Source of the DNA: Bos javanicus
Lineage: Eukaryota; Chordata; Mammalia; Artiodactyla; Bovidae
Direction: 5' to 3'
DNA length: 64,000 nucleotides
Assembly (NCBI RefSeq): GCF_032452875.1
Contig: NC_083884.1
Coordinates: forward strand, 23,949,501-24,013,500
The notes beneath the pieces were generated by a model. It saw only the letters and a program-made list of their open reading frames with translations. It was not told where the DNA came from and ran no database searches. The translations under genes were made by a program, and so were the position numbers. Within the stretch, counting starts at the first letter, position 1; each line of letters begins with the position of its first letter. Shown piece by piece: positions 1 to 11,569 of this stretch.

Positions 1-320
1 AGTAACTGAAATGAAGTCTATACTATCAGGATAGTTTAGAGACTAAAATGAAGCCATAATCTAATGACCAGTAAAGTTCAATAAATGTTCCGGTGCACTT
101 CTTTACTACTAGGAAATATTAATAGTAAGCTAATTTCCATTACAGCTAATTTCTAGTATGAATGAAGTATTAATGCAATAATAAACTATAATATAATAAT
201 ACATGGGAGGGAAATAGAGTTTAATTGGTTTCTTTCTACATAAAGAGTGCTTTTCATTTGCCCTAAAGTTTAAAATATTTCTTAATTACAGAGGTCATTT
301 TTAAAGGTGATGATATACTA

Positions 321-569
321 GAGTAGGTAGCCTTTCCCTTCACCAGGGGCTCTTCCCAACCCAGGGATCAAACCCAGGTCTCCCGCATTGCAGGCAAATT
401 GTTTATCAGCTGAGCCACAAGGGAAGCCCAAGAATACTGGAGTGGGTAGCCCATCCCTTCTTCAGGGGATCTTTCCCTGGAGTCTGGAGTCTCCTGCATT
501 ACAGGAATCAAACTGGGGTCTCCTGCATTACAAGTAGATTCTTTACCAACTGAGCTATCAGGGAAGCCC
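321..569 (-). mobile_element. Composite Bov-tA SINE (one and a half units)
   Basis: Two Bov-tA pieces lie head to tail on the minus strand. The first ends at the tRNA-derived head (reverse complement of GGGCTTCCC) at 421-429. The second begins directly with the internal segment AGAATACTGGAGTGGGTAGC and ends at its own head at 561-569. Each keeps B-box-like sequence. The second unit has an internal repeat of its CTCCTGCATTACA segment. The same junction recurs at 45.4-45.7 kb, so this may be a family amplified as a unit. Confidence 0.85.
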
Positions 570-1159
570 TAAGATGATATAAGAAAGTTTCAAATTAAAT
601 TAAAAATTTGAGGAGTAAATATCACCTAATTAAAAATTAAGAAATAATAGATAATCCAGTTGAAATATCATGTGGAACCCTACAAGTATATTAGTATTAA
701 AATTTTAGATTAATATGAGGTACATATATTGATTAATATGACAATAACATATTTTAAAACATATTTAAATTAAAATGACATATTTTTCTAAAAACTAATA
801 TTCATTTTTAAATAATCATTCTAATGTCATTCATACCTTTACCTCTTCAATCCAATTCCTTGTAAAAATATGCTGCTAGTTATATGATGGAAATTGACTT
901 CATGATCACCTTCATAATGACAGCAACACCTCCAAACATCAATCTGTCACTATATTTCTGTTTAATATCTTTTGAGTGTTCTGAGAGGAAATAAAAGCTG
1001 AAGAACCTACAGAATTACTACAGAATCCATGAAAATGAAGAATTTACAGTTTGTCTTCCAGCATCATCATGATATCTGTGTCTTATTCCCGAAACTCAGC
1101 AGTTATAAAATTGTATGATTACTTCTGCCCATATAGTAGAATTCAAACTCCTCAAAAAG
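570..1159. other. AT-rich DNA, nothing recognised
   Basis: AT-rich sequence with short runs of TAATATG and ATTTAAA. No open frame of note, no repeat family and no RNA-gene signal was recognised. Confidence 0.5.
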
Positions 1160-1255
1160 TAACCTGGTGTTCTGTGACAACCTAAATGGGTAGGATGGGG
1201 TTGGGGTGAGAGGTGGGAAGAAGGTACATGAAGGAGGGGATATATGTATACTGAT
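1160..1255 (+). mobile_element. L1 (bovine type) 3' UTR, left piece
   Basis: The G-rich stretch (GGGTAGGATGGGG, GAGAGGTGGGAAG) followed by ATGTATACTGATGG resembles the 3' UTR of bovine L1. It is continued at 1458 after a SINE insertion. The rest of the L1 is absent, so this is a short 5'-truncated copy. Confidence 0.6.
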
Positions 1256-1457
1256 GGACTTTTCTGGTGGCTCAGACAGTAAAGCATCTGCCTACAATGT
1301 AGGAGACCGGGTTTCAATCCCTGGGTTGGGAAGATCTCCTGGAGAAGAAAATGGCAACTCACTCCAGTATTCTTGTCTGGAAAATCCCATGGACGGAGGA
1401 ACCTGGTAGGCTACAGTTCATGAGGTCGCAAAGAGTCAGACACGACTTCACTTTCAC
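1256..1457 (+). mobile_element. Bov-tA SINE
   Basis: It starts with the tRNA-like head (GGTGGCTCAGACAGTAAAG as A-box region, GGTTTCAATCC as B box) and continues through the shared Bov body to CAGACACGACTTCACTTTCAC. It sits inside an L1 3' UTR. Open frames over it are read-through of the SINE. Confidence 0.9.
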
Positions 1458-1531
1458 GGCTGATTCAAGTTGTTGTATGGAAGAAACCAATACAACATTG
1501 TAAAGCAATTATCCTCCAATTAAAAACAAAA
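1458..1531 (+). mobile_element. L1 (bovine type) 3' end, right piece
   Basis: GGCTGATTCAAG, CCAATACAACATTGTAAAG and CCTCCAATTAAAAAC form the characteristic terminal segment of bovine L1. Together with 1160-1255 it makes one L1 tail interrupted by the SINE. Confidence 0.75.
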
Positions 1532-3411
1532 AAGCACTTTATGCGTGGCCTCAGCTAACTTTTCAGCCTAATCTCCATTTGGAGAACAATTAACAAAGAA
1601 ACAAGACACACAAGAAAGAATTGGCAAAAACACAGGACAATACAACATTTTTTAATGCAATGTGAGGTACAGGGCCCAGCTGCTAATCCACTGTCAATAG
1701 GGTAGAATAATTAGAGCTTCTTGTATAAAATAGTAAATAAACACTGTTTGGAAGGCAAACTAGATATAAAGTGGTTTATGGGAGAAAGAACACCATTTCT
1801 GTGAAGACACATTAAAGGAGGGGTGATTATGATGTGAACACTGTAAAATATTATATCAGCCTGAATACTTTAGCTGTATTAATATTTTAAAGTAACTGGA
1901 ATTAGAGTTTGGTGAATAGACAGAAAACAGATTATAAAAGACTATAAAATTAATTTAAAATTGTCTTGATCAGTTTCAGGAGGATGAACAAGAAATCATA
2001 TATAGTTCTTTTGCCAAGTTTAATTTCAAAATGTGTGATTTTCCTCCTTCTTTATTCATTTGAAATTATTATTAAACTTCTGAATATCTTTGTTAAATGC
2101 CTGACATAGTTACAACATTACCCAGTTTTGGAAAAATAAAATTCATGGCTCACAACCATAAATGTCTTACAGGAAAGAAGTATCATCATTTCTTCAATAA
2201 ATATTTGTTGACCAATTTTCATGCACTGGGCGCTCTTCTCAGTAAAGTAGGATACAAAACAATGAAGTCAGAGGACTATGGCAAACTAGAGAAATCCTGC
2301 CTAGTTTAAATGCTTTCCGTTTATTTTAAATAAGTCAAACAAGCAAACCTGGTAACTTCCTCTTTTGCCCTCTCCTGACTCCTACCTAAAAATATACCTG
2401 AACCGAGCCTTCGTAACTAAGAATGACTTGAGTTTTTCAGAGTCTGAGGAAATCTCAGATAATATATAAGAAATAATCATGTCTGAGGTTTGTTTCTTTC
2501 AGAGCACTCAGAAGGCATCAATGTTAGATGCTGGACTTACAACATGGAGAAAAGTTTGAAGTATAGTCAAACAGCTAATCCTTTTTCTATTTTTCTCTTC
2601 TTCAAAATATTGCCATCTGTCAGTTGCCTACTGAAAAGTAAAGCTAATTTACACCTCTCTGAAATTTCTTTAACATCAAGTCCTCTTTTTCAAGAAACTG
2701 CTGAGATGCTGCCTTAGTTATAGACACACTACGTCTTTGAAAAGTGATCAGAAGAATTTAGCTACTTTTAATTTCTGTAGAAATGAGAGGCCAGTGAGAT
2801 GAGAAGACTGAAGGAAATAAAAATTTTATGATGTGTTTCTCCCTTCTGTATGTGTTTGTTTGTAAAAATGGTTTGATCAAATGTGTCATCAGTTAAAAAT
2901 AGCCAACTGTAAGAAAATATCAATTGACAGCTACATTAGAAATCTACATAAGTTATGTCATTCAAAATGATGCAAAAAACACATGATTTCTTTTTTGCTT
3001 CATAATAGTGAAATGACATTAGCTCCCTGTGTAAGATCTGGTCCATATTTGAATGTATTATATCAAAAAAATCTAAAAATTCTACTAAAAATGTTACTGT
3101 TTATATAAACATCACTGTTTAATAGATTTATGTGTAATTTTATATGTGGGAAATAAACATAAAAACTGAGGCAATCTTTTAACAAGCTATCATTATAGAT
3201 TTGATAAAGAACTAAATTTCAATATTATCAAAATGAAAAAAAACTAGCATATTAAATTGAATTAAGTCAATATAATTTGCTAATTAATAAACACAGTTAA
3301 AAGTTTATAGGATCAAAGAACTGAGTTACCAAATATTTTAATAAATACTTTTCCTAATTTTTACCTCATTTGAGGAAATGGGATAATACATTGCTAGTTA
3401 GTAGCAGATAT
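1532..3411. other. Mostly unique AT-rich DNA; possible old MIR/L2-like remnant near 2.2 kb
   Basis: No exon structure or young repeat is visible. At about 2190-2275 the text TTCAATAAATATTTGTTGACC followed by a CACTGGGCGC-like segment resembles the common ancient mammalian MIR/L2-type motif, but it is too degraded to assign. The frames at 2097-2309 and 2490-2717 have no recognisable domain. Confidence 0.35.
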
Positions 3412-3688
3412 CGGAGAAGGCAATGGCACCCTACTCCAGTACTCTTGCCTGGAAAATCGCATGGACTGAGGAGCCTGGTAGGCTGCAGTCCATGGGGTTG
3501 CTAAGAGTCCGACAGGACTAAGCGACTTCACTTTCACTTTTCACTTTCACGCATTGGAGAAGGAAATGGCAACCCACTCCAGTGTTCTTGCCTGGAGAAT
3601 CCCAGGGACGGGGGAGCCTGGTGGGCTGCTGCCTATGGGTCGCACAGAGTCGGACACGACTGAAGTGACTTAGTAGTAGTAGTAGCAG
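3412..3688 (+). mobile_element. Bov-A2 SINE (dimer)
   Basis: Two Bov-A monomers are joined by CACTTTTCACTTTCACGCATT, each beginning GGAGAAGG and ending at a GACACGACT-type box. The tail is TAGTAGTAGTAGTAGCAG rather than the usual AGC repeat. Imperfect flanking repeats (AGTAGCAGATA before, AGTAGCAGCTA at the end) may be the TSD. Confidence 0.9.
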
Positions 3689-4208
3689 CTATAAGAGTAA
3701 AACCATTGTTTTCATATTTTACTACACAGGAACCCATTAACTCCTCCACTTTTAAGGCTTGGTACATTGGATTTTGTTACTCCAGACAGGTTATGTGACT
3801 TGTTCAAGGAATGATGACCATTTTATCGTAATGGTGGCAGTGGAATTGATCTAACTCACCTGCTATGAACCTCAACCAAATGCTCTTTGCACTATATATG
3901 CTGATTAATACTCATATTTACATTTTTTCATGCAGTAGGTTTGCTTCCTACATATTCAACATTTCTCTTCTTACTAGTCATAAATTTATTCACCAAACCA
4001 GTGGAAAACTTAATAGAGGAATTAGAAAATCAATTAGTGGTAGCTGTATATGAGTTACCATTTAAGATTGTACTGACTGAATTTAACTTACAACAGGGAA
4101 TTATTTTTTAAAAATATTTAATTTTCTATAAACACCAAAATTAAAAAATATGGTTCATGCTCATGCTTAGTGAAACACACATATTTGTACATATCTATAG
4201 ACAATTTC
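3689..4208. other. Unique AT-rich DNA between two Bov-A2 elements
   Basis: No repeat or gene recognised. A frame at 3865-4053 is short and has no identifiable motif. Confidence 0.4.
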
Positions 4209-4484
4209 GGAGAAGGCAATGGCACCCCACTCCAGTATTCTTGCCTGGAAAATCCCATGGACGGAGGAGCCTGGTAGGCTGCAGTCTATGGGGTCGCTAA
4301 GAGTCGGACACGACTGAGCGACTTCGATTTCACTTTTCACATTCATGCATTGGAGAAGGAAATGGCAACCCACTCCAGTGTTCTTGCCTGGAGAATCCCA
4401 GGGACTGGGGAGCCTGGTGGGCCGCCGTCTATGGGGTCGCACAGAGTCGGACACGACTGAAGTGACTTAGCAGCAGCAGCAGCA
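4209..4484 (+). mobile_element. Bov-A2 SINE (dimer)
   Basis: A well preserved dimer with an AGC-repeat tail (4471-4484). TAGACAATT before it and TAGACCAATT after it are a plausible TSD. A Bov-tA follows within 14 bp in the same orientation. Confidence 0.92.
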
Positions 4485-4497
4485 TAGACCAATTAGA

Positions 4498-4698
4498 GGG
4501 CTTCCCTGGTGACTCAGAGGTTAAAGCAAATGCCCGCAATGCGGGAGATCCGGTTTCGATCCCTAGGTCGGGAAGATCCCCTAGAGAAGGAAATGGCAAC
4601 CCACTCCAGTATTCTTGCTTGGGGAATCCCATGGATAGAGAATTCTGGTGGGCTACAATCCACGGGGTCGCAAAGAGTCGGACACGACTGAGCGACTG
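4498..4698 (+). mobile_element. Bov-tA SINE
   Basis: Full-length pattern: GGGCTTCCCTGGTGACTCAG head, a B-box-like GGTTTCGATCC, the Bov body and GACACGACTGAGCGACTG at the 3' end. It lies directly downstream of the Bov-A2 at 4209-4484. Confidence 0.92.
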
Positions 4699-4855
4699 AA
4701 GGAAGGATACACAAATTAACTTTAGATGTACTATATACACACGTATTTATAAGCAAAAATTATATGCAGTGTAAAAGACTATAAAATATGGGAGGACTCA
4801 TGACATCAATTTTTTAATCCACTGGACGTATTCTTGATAATATGCTGTTACTGAG

Positions 4856-4868
4856 CAGAGAAAAACAG
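4856..4868. repeat. BovB target-site duplication, left copy
   Basis: CAGAGAAAAACAG, repeated exactly at 7369-7381 on the other side of the BovB. Confidence 0.85.
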
Positions 4869-7368
4869 TTCAGTTTAGTTCAGTAGAGTTCAGTTGCTCA
4901 GTTGTATACTACTTTTTGCAACCCCATGAATAGCAGCAAGCCAGGCCTCCCTGTCTATCACCAACTCCCGGAGTTCACGTCCATAAAGTTGGTGATACCA
5001 TCCAGCCACTTCATCCTCTGTCGTCCCCTTCTCCTGCCCTGAATCCTTCCCAGCATCAGAGACTTTTCCAATGAGTCAACTCTTCACATTAAGTGGCCAA
5101 AGTATTGGAGTTTCAGTTTTAGCACCATTCCTTCCAAAGTACACCCAGGACTGATCCTTTAGAATGGACTGGTTGGATATCCTTGCAGTCCAAGGCACTC
5201 TCAAGAGTCTTCTCCAGCATCACAGTTCAAAAGCATCAATTCTTCGGTGCACAGCTTTTTTAAAAGTCCAACTCTCACATCTATACATGACCATTGGAAA
5301 AACCATAGCCATGACTAGACGACCTTTGTTGGCAAAGTAATATCTCTGCTTTTGAATATGCTGTCTAGGTTAGCCATAACTTTCCTTACAAGGAGTAAGT
5401 GTCTTTTAATTTCATATCTTCAGTCACCATCTGCAGTGATTTTGGAGCCCCTCAAAATAAAGACTGACACTGTTTCCACTGTTTCCCCATCTATTTCACA
5501 TGAAGTGATGGGACCAGATGCCATGATCTTCGTTTTATGAATGTTAAGCTTTAAGCCAACTGTTTCACTCTCTCTTTCACTTTCATCAAGAGGCTTTTTA
5601 GTTCCTCTTCACTTTCTGCCATAAGGGTGGTGTCATCTGCATATCTGAAGTTATTGATATTTCTCCCAGAAATCTTGATTCCAGCTTGTGCTTCTTCCAG
5701 CCCAGCATTTCTCATGATGTACACTGCATATAAGTTAAATAAGCAGGGTGACAATACACAGCCTTGACATACTCCTTTTCCTATTTGGAACCAGTCTATT
5801 GTTCCATGTCCAGTTCTAACTGTTGCTTCCTGACCTGCATACAAATTTCTCAAGAGGCGGGTCAGGTGGTCTGGTTTTCCCATCTTTTTCAGAATTTCCC
5901 ACAGTTTATTGTGATCCACACAGTCAAAGGCTTTGGCCTAGTCAATAAAGCAGAAACAGACGTTTTCCTGGAACTCTCTTGCTTTTTCCGTGATGCTGGC
6001 AATTTGATCTCTGGTTCCTCTGCCCTTTCTAAAACCAGCTTGAACATCTGGAAGTTCACGGTTCACATATTGCTGAAGCCTGGCTTGGAGAATTTTGAGC
6101 ATTACTTCACTAGCATGTGAGATGAGTGTAATTGTGCAGTAACTTGAGCATTCTTTAGCATTGCCTCTCTTTGGGATTGGAATGAAAACTGACCTTTTCC
6201 AGTCCTGTGGCCACTGCTGAGTTTTCCAAATTTGCTGGCATATTGAGTGCAGCACTTGCACAGCATCATCTTTCAGGATTTGAAATAGCTCAACTGGAAT
6301 TCCATCACCTCCACTAGCTTTGTTCGTAGTGATGCTTTCTAAGGCCCACTTGACTTCACATTCCAGGATGTCTGGCTCTAGGTGAGTGATTACACCATCG
6401 TGATTATCTGGGTTGTGAAGATCTTTTTTGTATAGTTCTTCTGTGTATTCTTGCCACCTCTTCTTAATATCTTCTGCTTCTGTTAGGTCCATACAATTTC
6501 TGTCCTTTATCGAGCTCATCTTTGCATGGAATACTCCCTTGGTATCTTTAATTTTCTTGAAGAGATCTCTAGTCTTTCCCATTCTGTTGTTTTCCTCTAT
6601 TTCTTTGCATTGATCGCTGAAGAAGGCTTTCTTATCTCTTCTTGCTATTCTTTGGAACTCTGCATTCAGATGCTTGTATCTTTCCTTTTCTCCTTTGCTT
6701 TTCTCTTCCCTTCTTTTCACAGCTATTTGTAAGACCTCCCCAAACAGCCATTTTACTTTTTTGCATTTCTTTTCCATGGGGATGGTCTTGATCCCTGTCT
6801 CCTATATAATGTCATGAACCTCCATCCATAGTTCATCAGGTACTCTATCTATCAGATCTAGGCCCTTAAATCTATTTCTCACTTCCACTGTATAATCATA
6901 AGGCATTTGATTTAGGTCATACCTGAATGGTCTAGTGGTTTTTCCTACTTTCTTCAATTTAAGTCTGAATTTGGCAATAAGGAGTTCATGATCTGAGCCA
7001 CAGTCAGCTCCCGGTGTTGTTTTTGCTGACTGTATAGAGCTTCTCCATCTTTGCCTGCAAAGAATATAATCAATCTGATTTCAGTGTTGACCATCTGGTG
7101 ATGTCCATGTGTACAGTCTTCTCTTGTGTTGTCAGAAGAGAGTGTTTCCTATATCCAGTGCATTCTCTTTGCAAAACTCTATTAGCCTTTGCCCTGCTTC
7201 ATTCTGTATTCTAAGGCCAAATTTCCCTGTTACCCTAGGTGTTTCTTGAATTCCTACTTTTACATTCCAGTCCCCTATAATGAAAAGGATATCTTTTTTG
7301 GGGTGTTAGTTCTAAAAGGTCTTGTAGGTCTTCATAGAACCATTCATCTGCAGCTTCTTAAGCTCCTT
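4869..7368 (-). mobile_element. BovB (RTE-clade) LINE, 2.5 kb, 5'-truncated
   Basis: Reading the minus strand, the element runs from the C-terminal half of the AP-type endonuclease (7.37-6.95 kb) through the linker and reverse transcriptase (6.78-5.55 kb) to the 3' end with a degenerate CTGAA-type tail at 4869-4890. Exact 13-bp repeats at 4856-4868 and 7369-7381 mark it as one insertion. BovB is normally about 3.2 kb, so roughly 0.7 kb of 5' end is missing. The coding region is broken (see the pseudogene entry), so it is not autonomous. Confidence 0.95.
5551..6777 (-). pseudogene. BovB reverse transcriptase, broken
   Basis: Two open stretches in one frame, 6777-5938 and 5919-5551, are separated by a single in-frame stop. 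The first starts at MEKKCKK and holds the linker and RT fingers (KASGGDGIPVELFQ, GFRKGRGTRDQIAS). The second holds the catalytic YADD box (FRYADDTTLMAESE) followed by the ELKSLLMKVKE segment. The separating stop is a TAG where related copies have a tyrosine codon in the FIDYAKAFD block. Near 5575 one G is missing compared with other copies, which shifts the frame and ends the ORF. RTE-type RT copies RNA into DNA at the nicked target; this copy cannot make the whole enzyme. Confidence 0.92.
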
Positions 7369-7381
7369 CAGAGAAAAACAG
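7369..7381. repeat. BovB target-site duplication, right copy
   Basis: CAGAGAAAAACAG, identical to 4856-4868. Confidence 0.85.
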
Positions 7382-7529
7382 GGTATACATAATTTCAATA
7401 TAGTTTTAAAGTAACTGTCTCTGTCTGGGAATTCCCAAAGCCCTAGGCTTACACAAAACCAGCAGAGATGTTTAGTCAAATTGAAGAAACTTTACCTTCT
7501 CATTTTTCAAATCTTATGTACGTGTTTGT

Positions 7530-7744
7530 GCTTGATTTCTCAGTGGTGTCTGACTCTGTGTGACCCTTTGGTAACCTGTAGTAGGTAACCTGCCAGGCTC
7601 CTACGTTCATGGAATTTCCAGACAATACTGAAGTGAGTTGTCATTTCCTCCTCCGGGGATCTTCCCGACCCAAGGATGAAACCTGTCTCTCCTGTGTCTC
7701 CTGCATTGCAGGTGTATTCTTTACCCACTGAGCCATCAGGGAAA
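7530..7744 (-). mobile_element. Bov-tA SINE, diverged
   Basis: The reverse complement of the Bov-tA body and tRNA-like head is readable (GGATCTTCCCGACCC, CTGCATTGCAGG, TGAGCCATCAGGGAAA). A small internal duplication (GGTAACCTG twice) distinguishes it. Confidence 0.85.
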
Positions 7745-9640
7745 TGAACAAAATCAAATTTATAAAGATAAATTGTACCAGTTAGAAAAAATAATCCTTT
7801 TTCTCTTCCTGTTGTTTTGGTTTTACAAAGAAAGTCAGAATGGTCAGTGGAAAATTTCTGTTTCCAATTGACTAAATCCATGACCATTTTTCTTTTTGAA
7901 GGACTCTTTTCTCCAGATTTATAAATTCACCCACCATAAGGGAGCAGAGACAAGAAGCAAAAATTACTCAAATGGATTATTAGATGTAGTAGTGAAAGAG
8001 GTGATCCCCTTATTCCTTTGTTTCCATGTCTAGGAATTCAGGCTATAAGGACTATAGCATATACTGGCTCTGGTTTCAGGAATATGTCAAATCTTATAGA
8101 AAAATGTAGGAGAAAATGCAGGTGTTTGCCCTCTAAGCAAGTGCCACAACTCTTATTTTACCTTGCTGTCCTATCATTTAATCAAGCTAGCTACTTCTAG
8201 ATGATGTGACTCAGAACAGAAATAATAAATTATTTGCATAGGAACCAATTGTCATAATTCCTTTTCTAAAAAAAAGGTCCTGTTTGAATGCCTAAAAGCT
8301 CAAACTGAAATTAAGATTCTTGTAAAATTTATTTATAAAGCAAATTACTCTAAAAAGCACTAAAGGGCAGGCACTTTAGGGGAAAAGCAAATTGAGCAAA
8401 GGCATCATCTGAATCATAATTTCAGTTTAATCACACAGGGAGGGTTTAGAGTGAAAGTAGAACCACAGAGTTTGTTTCATCTTGAGGCAAGAGAGTGTTC
8501 CATTATCCTTTGTATTATTATAAAGGTGTGCTGAGTTCAATTCTCCAAATAGTGAGAGAGCTGTGAGAAGTCAACCGGAATAACTGCTAGATTGTGTGCA
8601 TTTTCCCAGTAGAGGGTATTAGGTGTGGAACCAGCAGCACTTACCAGTGAGCTGATGTGTGCGATTCCATGGTGCTGGTAAAGAATACTGAAGTCCAATC
8701 ATGTTAACACTAGCACTGAGTGCAATCTAGTTCTGAAATACTTTCTTTCCCTGTAAGGACAAAGTTGCTGACCCTCCACTATGGGAGAGATTCAGTAATA
8801 AACCAGTCACTGCATTGTTGACTGATATTCAAGGACTAGTACTATTTCAGGGGATCAGAATTAACTTCTATTGGAAATTGTGTTCATAGCAGTGTCATAG
8901 TCAAATTATGGTGACAGGAAGTTCACATTGTTTTACCTATTGCCATGGAGACTTTGTTCAACAACTATTTATTGAAAGTCTCCTTCAATGTCAAAATCTT
9001 TTGATAGGCATTTATGTGATACATAAATATTTTCACCTTCTCCTAAGAGAATAATCCATATACTTCTCTCGAGTTTTTAGGGCCAACTTTCATCAATATC
9101 ATCAAATCTAAATATTTCCTGTTAGCCACTCTCTGTGAGGCAATGTAGATCCATAAATTAGGCCATCTGTCTTTTCACAAGAAATGGATAACCAAACTTA
9201 TGCCTTATGATCTGACCTTAATAAAGTAAGTTTGTAAGGCAGCAGCTACCTAGTTATGGCCAATGTATTATACAAGTCCATCCATAAACTGGATTGCAAC
9301 TTTTTCTCTTCAAGGAATCTGTCAGAGGGACTTATTATAAAGTTGGAGCTTATCAAGAGGTCAAACATGAACAAATACCATAGGATTCTGAGTTACAGGC
9401 TTGAGTAATTTAATTCTGTCTTCTGGCTATGCTCGGGACTAGTCTGTATAAATCTCTTCTATTTTGCAATTTTAGCTATTTCAATGTCTATTGGGAATTA
9501 AATCTTCCATTTTAATACTCTATCATCCTGGTCATGGCACATGATGGAGAGTCAATACATATATACTCAATAAATTATTATAGGATTTAAAATGGAATAC
9601 ACCAAAGTTGTATAAGAATTAGCCTAAAATATTATACAAT
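7745..9640. other. Mostly unique sequence, no gene recognised
   Basis: Less AT-rich than its surroundings (for example 8500-8850), but with no recognisable exon, repeat or RNA. ACTATTTATTGAAAG at about 8963 resembles the ancient L2/MIR-type motif; too weak to annotate separately. A cross-species alignment would be the test for conserved non-coding sequence. Confidence 0.35.
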
Positions 9641-9764
9641 TTGGAGAAGGAAATGGCAACCCATTTCAGTACTCATGACTGAAAAATTACATGGACAGGG
9701 GAGCCAGGCGTATAGTCCAAAGAGTCACAAAGAGTTGGACATGACTGAGCAGCTAAGTACATAC
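9641..9764 (+). mobile_element. Bov-A monomer fragment
   Basis: GGAGAAGGAAATGGCAACCC to GGACATGACTGAGCAG, a single diverged monomer. ATTATACAAT at 9631-9640 and ATTATACATT at 9765-9774 are probable TSDs with one mismatch. Confidence 0.85.
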
Positions 9765-10234
9765 ATTATACATTTTTCTTTTATTCTATGTTGCTTAGAA
9801 AAGATAAAATTACCTTCCATAATAAAAGAAACACCAACATTTTAATAAGTTTTTTTCTCATTTTTATGATTTTTTTTAATGCCTAGAAATAGTATATATG
9901 CTTTCCCTCACCTTTCATTAGCTGGAAATTAGTTCCATAGCAACTCCTAACTGCAAGACATGCTTGACAGTTGTAATAAAATATTTAGTACTAGTCAATA
10001 ACAAATCACACAGAAAATAATACATTTCCATCTATAAACTACATTTGAATTACTGAAAAAGGAAAGGAAATTAATAAAAAATGAGGTAAAAAAAACAACA
10101 AGTAATTGAACACTTGGTCAAGACTGCTAAATTTTCACCAAGGTTGCTCTTTCTTATTACTGGTCACTCATGCCCCTAGTTATTGTTATTTATACAAGTG
10201 GGCCCAAACTGGCCCCTGTGTATTGGCCTCAAAT

Positions 10235-10625
10235 GGCCCCCAAGCAATTTACTTCTATAAAATAGACTAGGATGACTTCCTTAATCAAGGAAGGGACAGA
10301 ATCATGAGAAGTAACACACAAGTTTTATTGAACAACACTCATTCAGGGTTGCATGAGTGGGCAAGTCTCTCCCAGAAAGACACCTTCCATAAAGGTGCAC
10401 AGGGTCACTACCCAGAAAGGGAGTAGAGCAAGGGATCTTTGCGGGGAGAAGGGAAACCAGAGATGAGGCTTACTTGTCTCAGCATCAAGATGGGGAGTCT
10501 CTGGGTTAGACAGCTCCTGAAGGCAACAGAAGTTTGAAGTCTTAAAGCTACAGGGTTTGTCTTACCTATGGCTGTTACTAATAGCAAATGCTAGGTGCCC
10601 ATTGCAGGGTTTGAAAAGTAGTTCT
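10235..10625 (-). mobile_element. Possible ERV LTR, family not identified
   Basis: On the minus strand the block is GC-richer than its surroundings, has a poly(A) signal (AATAAA, complement at 10324-10329) and is followed by TTGGGGGCC, which resembles part of a primer-binding site of class I endogenous retroviruses. No clear TG...CA ends or TSD were located, so the call is tentative. No retroviral coding sequence is present. Confidence 0.35.
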
Positions 10626-10730
10626 GGCCTAAATGGCTAAAAAATATGTCTGTTTGGGCTATATTTACGTCAATTATTGATAGATGTGTATGAATTTGAG
10701 CTTGGTGCTGGTAGGCTTTGGATTAAAATG

Positions 10731-10915
10731 TCTAAATACCTAGGGGTGGGATTCTTGGGCCATAAGTGAATGTCTAACCTCTTACAAAACAGACAAGATG
10801 ATTTCCAAAGTGGACCTATGATTTTACATTTCCACCCTGTATATCAGAGTTATAGTTCCTTTACATTCTCACCCACACTGGATATTGTTGCAGGTTTTAA
10901 TTTTACTATTCTAAA
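10731..10915 (-). mobile_element. Ancient L1 3' UTR fragment
   Basis: Antisense L1 3' signatures can be read: ACCTAGGGGTGGGATTCTTG, CCAAAGTGGACC, TTTACATTTCCACCC and CTTTACATTCTCACCC. The copy is heavily diverged and its downstream limit is unclear. Confidence 0.65.
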
Positions 10916-11531
10916 AGGTTTGATTTACAAATATTTTCTCTTAGATTGTGACTTTTCTTTTAATTCCTTGAATAATTTTGGGGGGAAAATGGATGTTTCA
11001 AATGTTTCTTAAAAGTTTGATGTATCATTCTTAAAAATTATTTTATTGATTTTATTTTTACTGTCCTGAGTACTTTTTATTTAAAATGTCCTCTTTTTTT
11101 CTAGAACTTTCAGCTTTACATTTAGGTCTATGACTAATTTTAATTTCTTTGTATATATTTTACAAGGCATTACTATAAGTATTTTAAAATTACTAGTGCT
11201 GATAAATAATTATAGCTTTATGATTATAATAAAGAGTAAAATGTTCTTTTGTTTTCATTTGAACATTTTCATTATATCTTAAACATTTATGTATATCTAT
11301 AATAAACACAACTATTCATCTAACTATTCATTCATCTTTCTCTGGAGGAATACAGTACTAAGCAGGGGGCAAGATCAAATATATGGTTAAAATTATGACT
11401 AGAGCTGGAAAGAAAGTACAAATTATGAAGGGAAAAAGCAGGAGGATGTGAACTGATTCAAAGTGGTAGCTGCTGGATGTGTGAGTCAGAAAATCTTCAT
11501 CTTTGATAAGAGATCTGAAAGTTAAGGATAC

Positions 11532-11569
<38 letters not shown>

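Noticed and set aside
8500..8850. Moderately GC-balanced block as a possible exon or conserved element
   Set aside because: No open frame, splice pattern or recognisable family; cannot be supported without comparison to other species.
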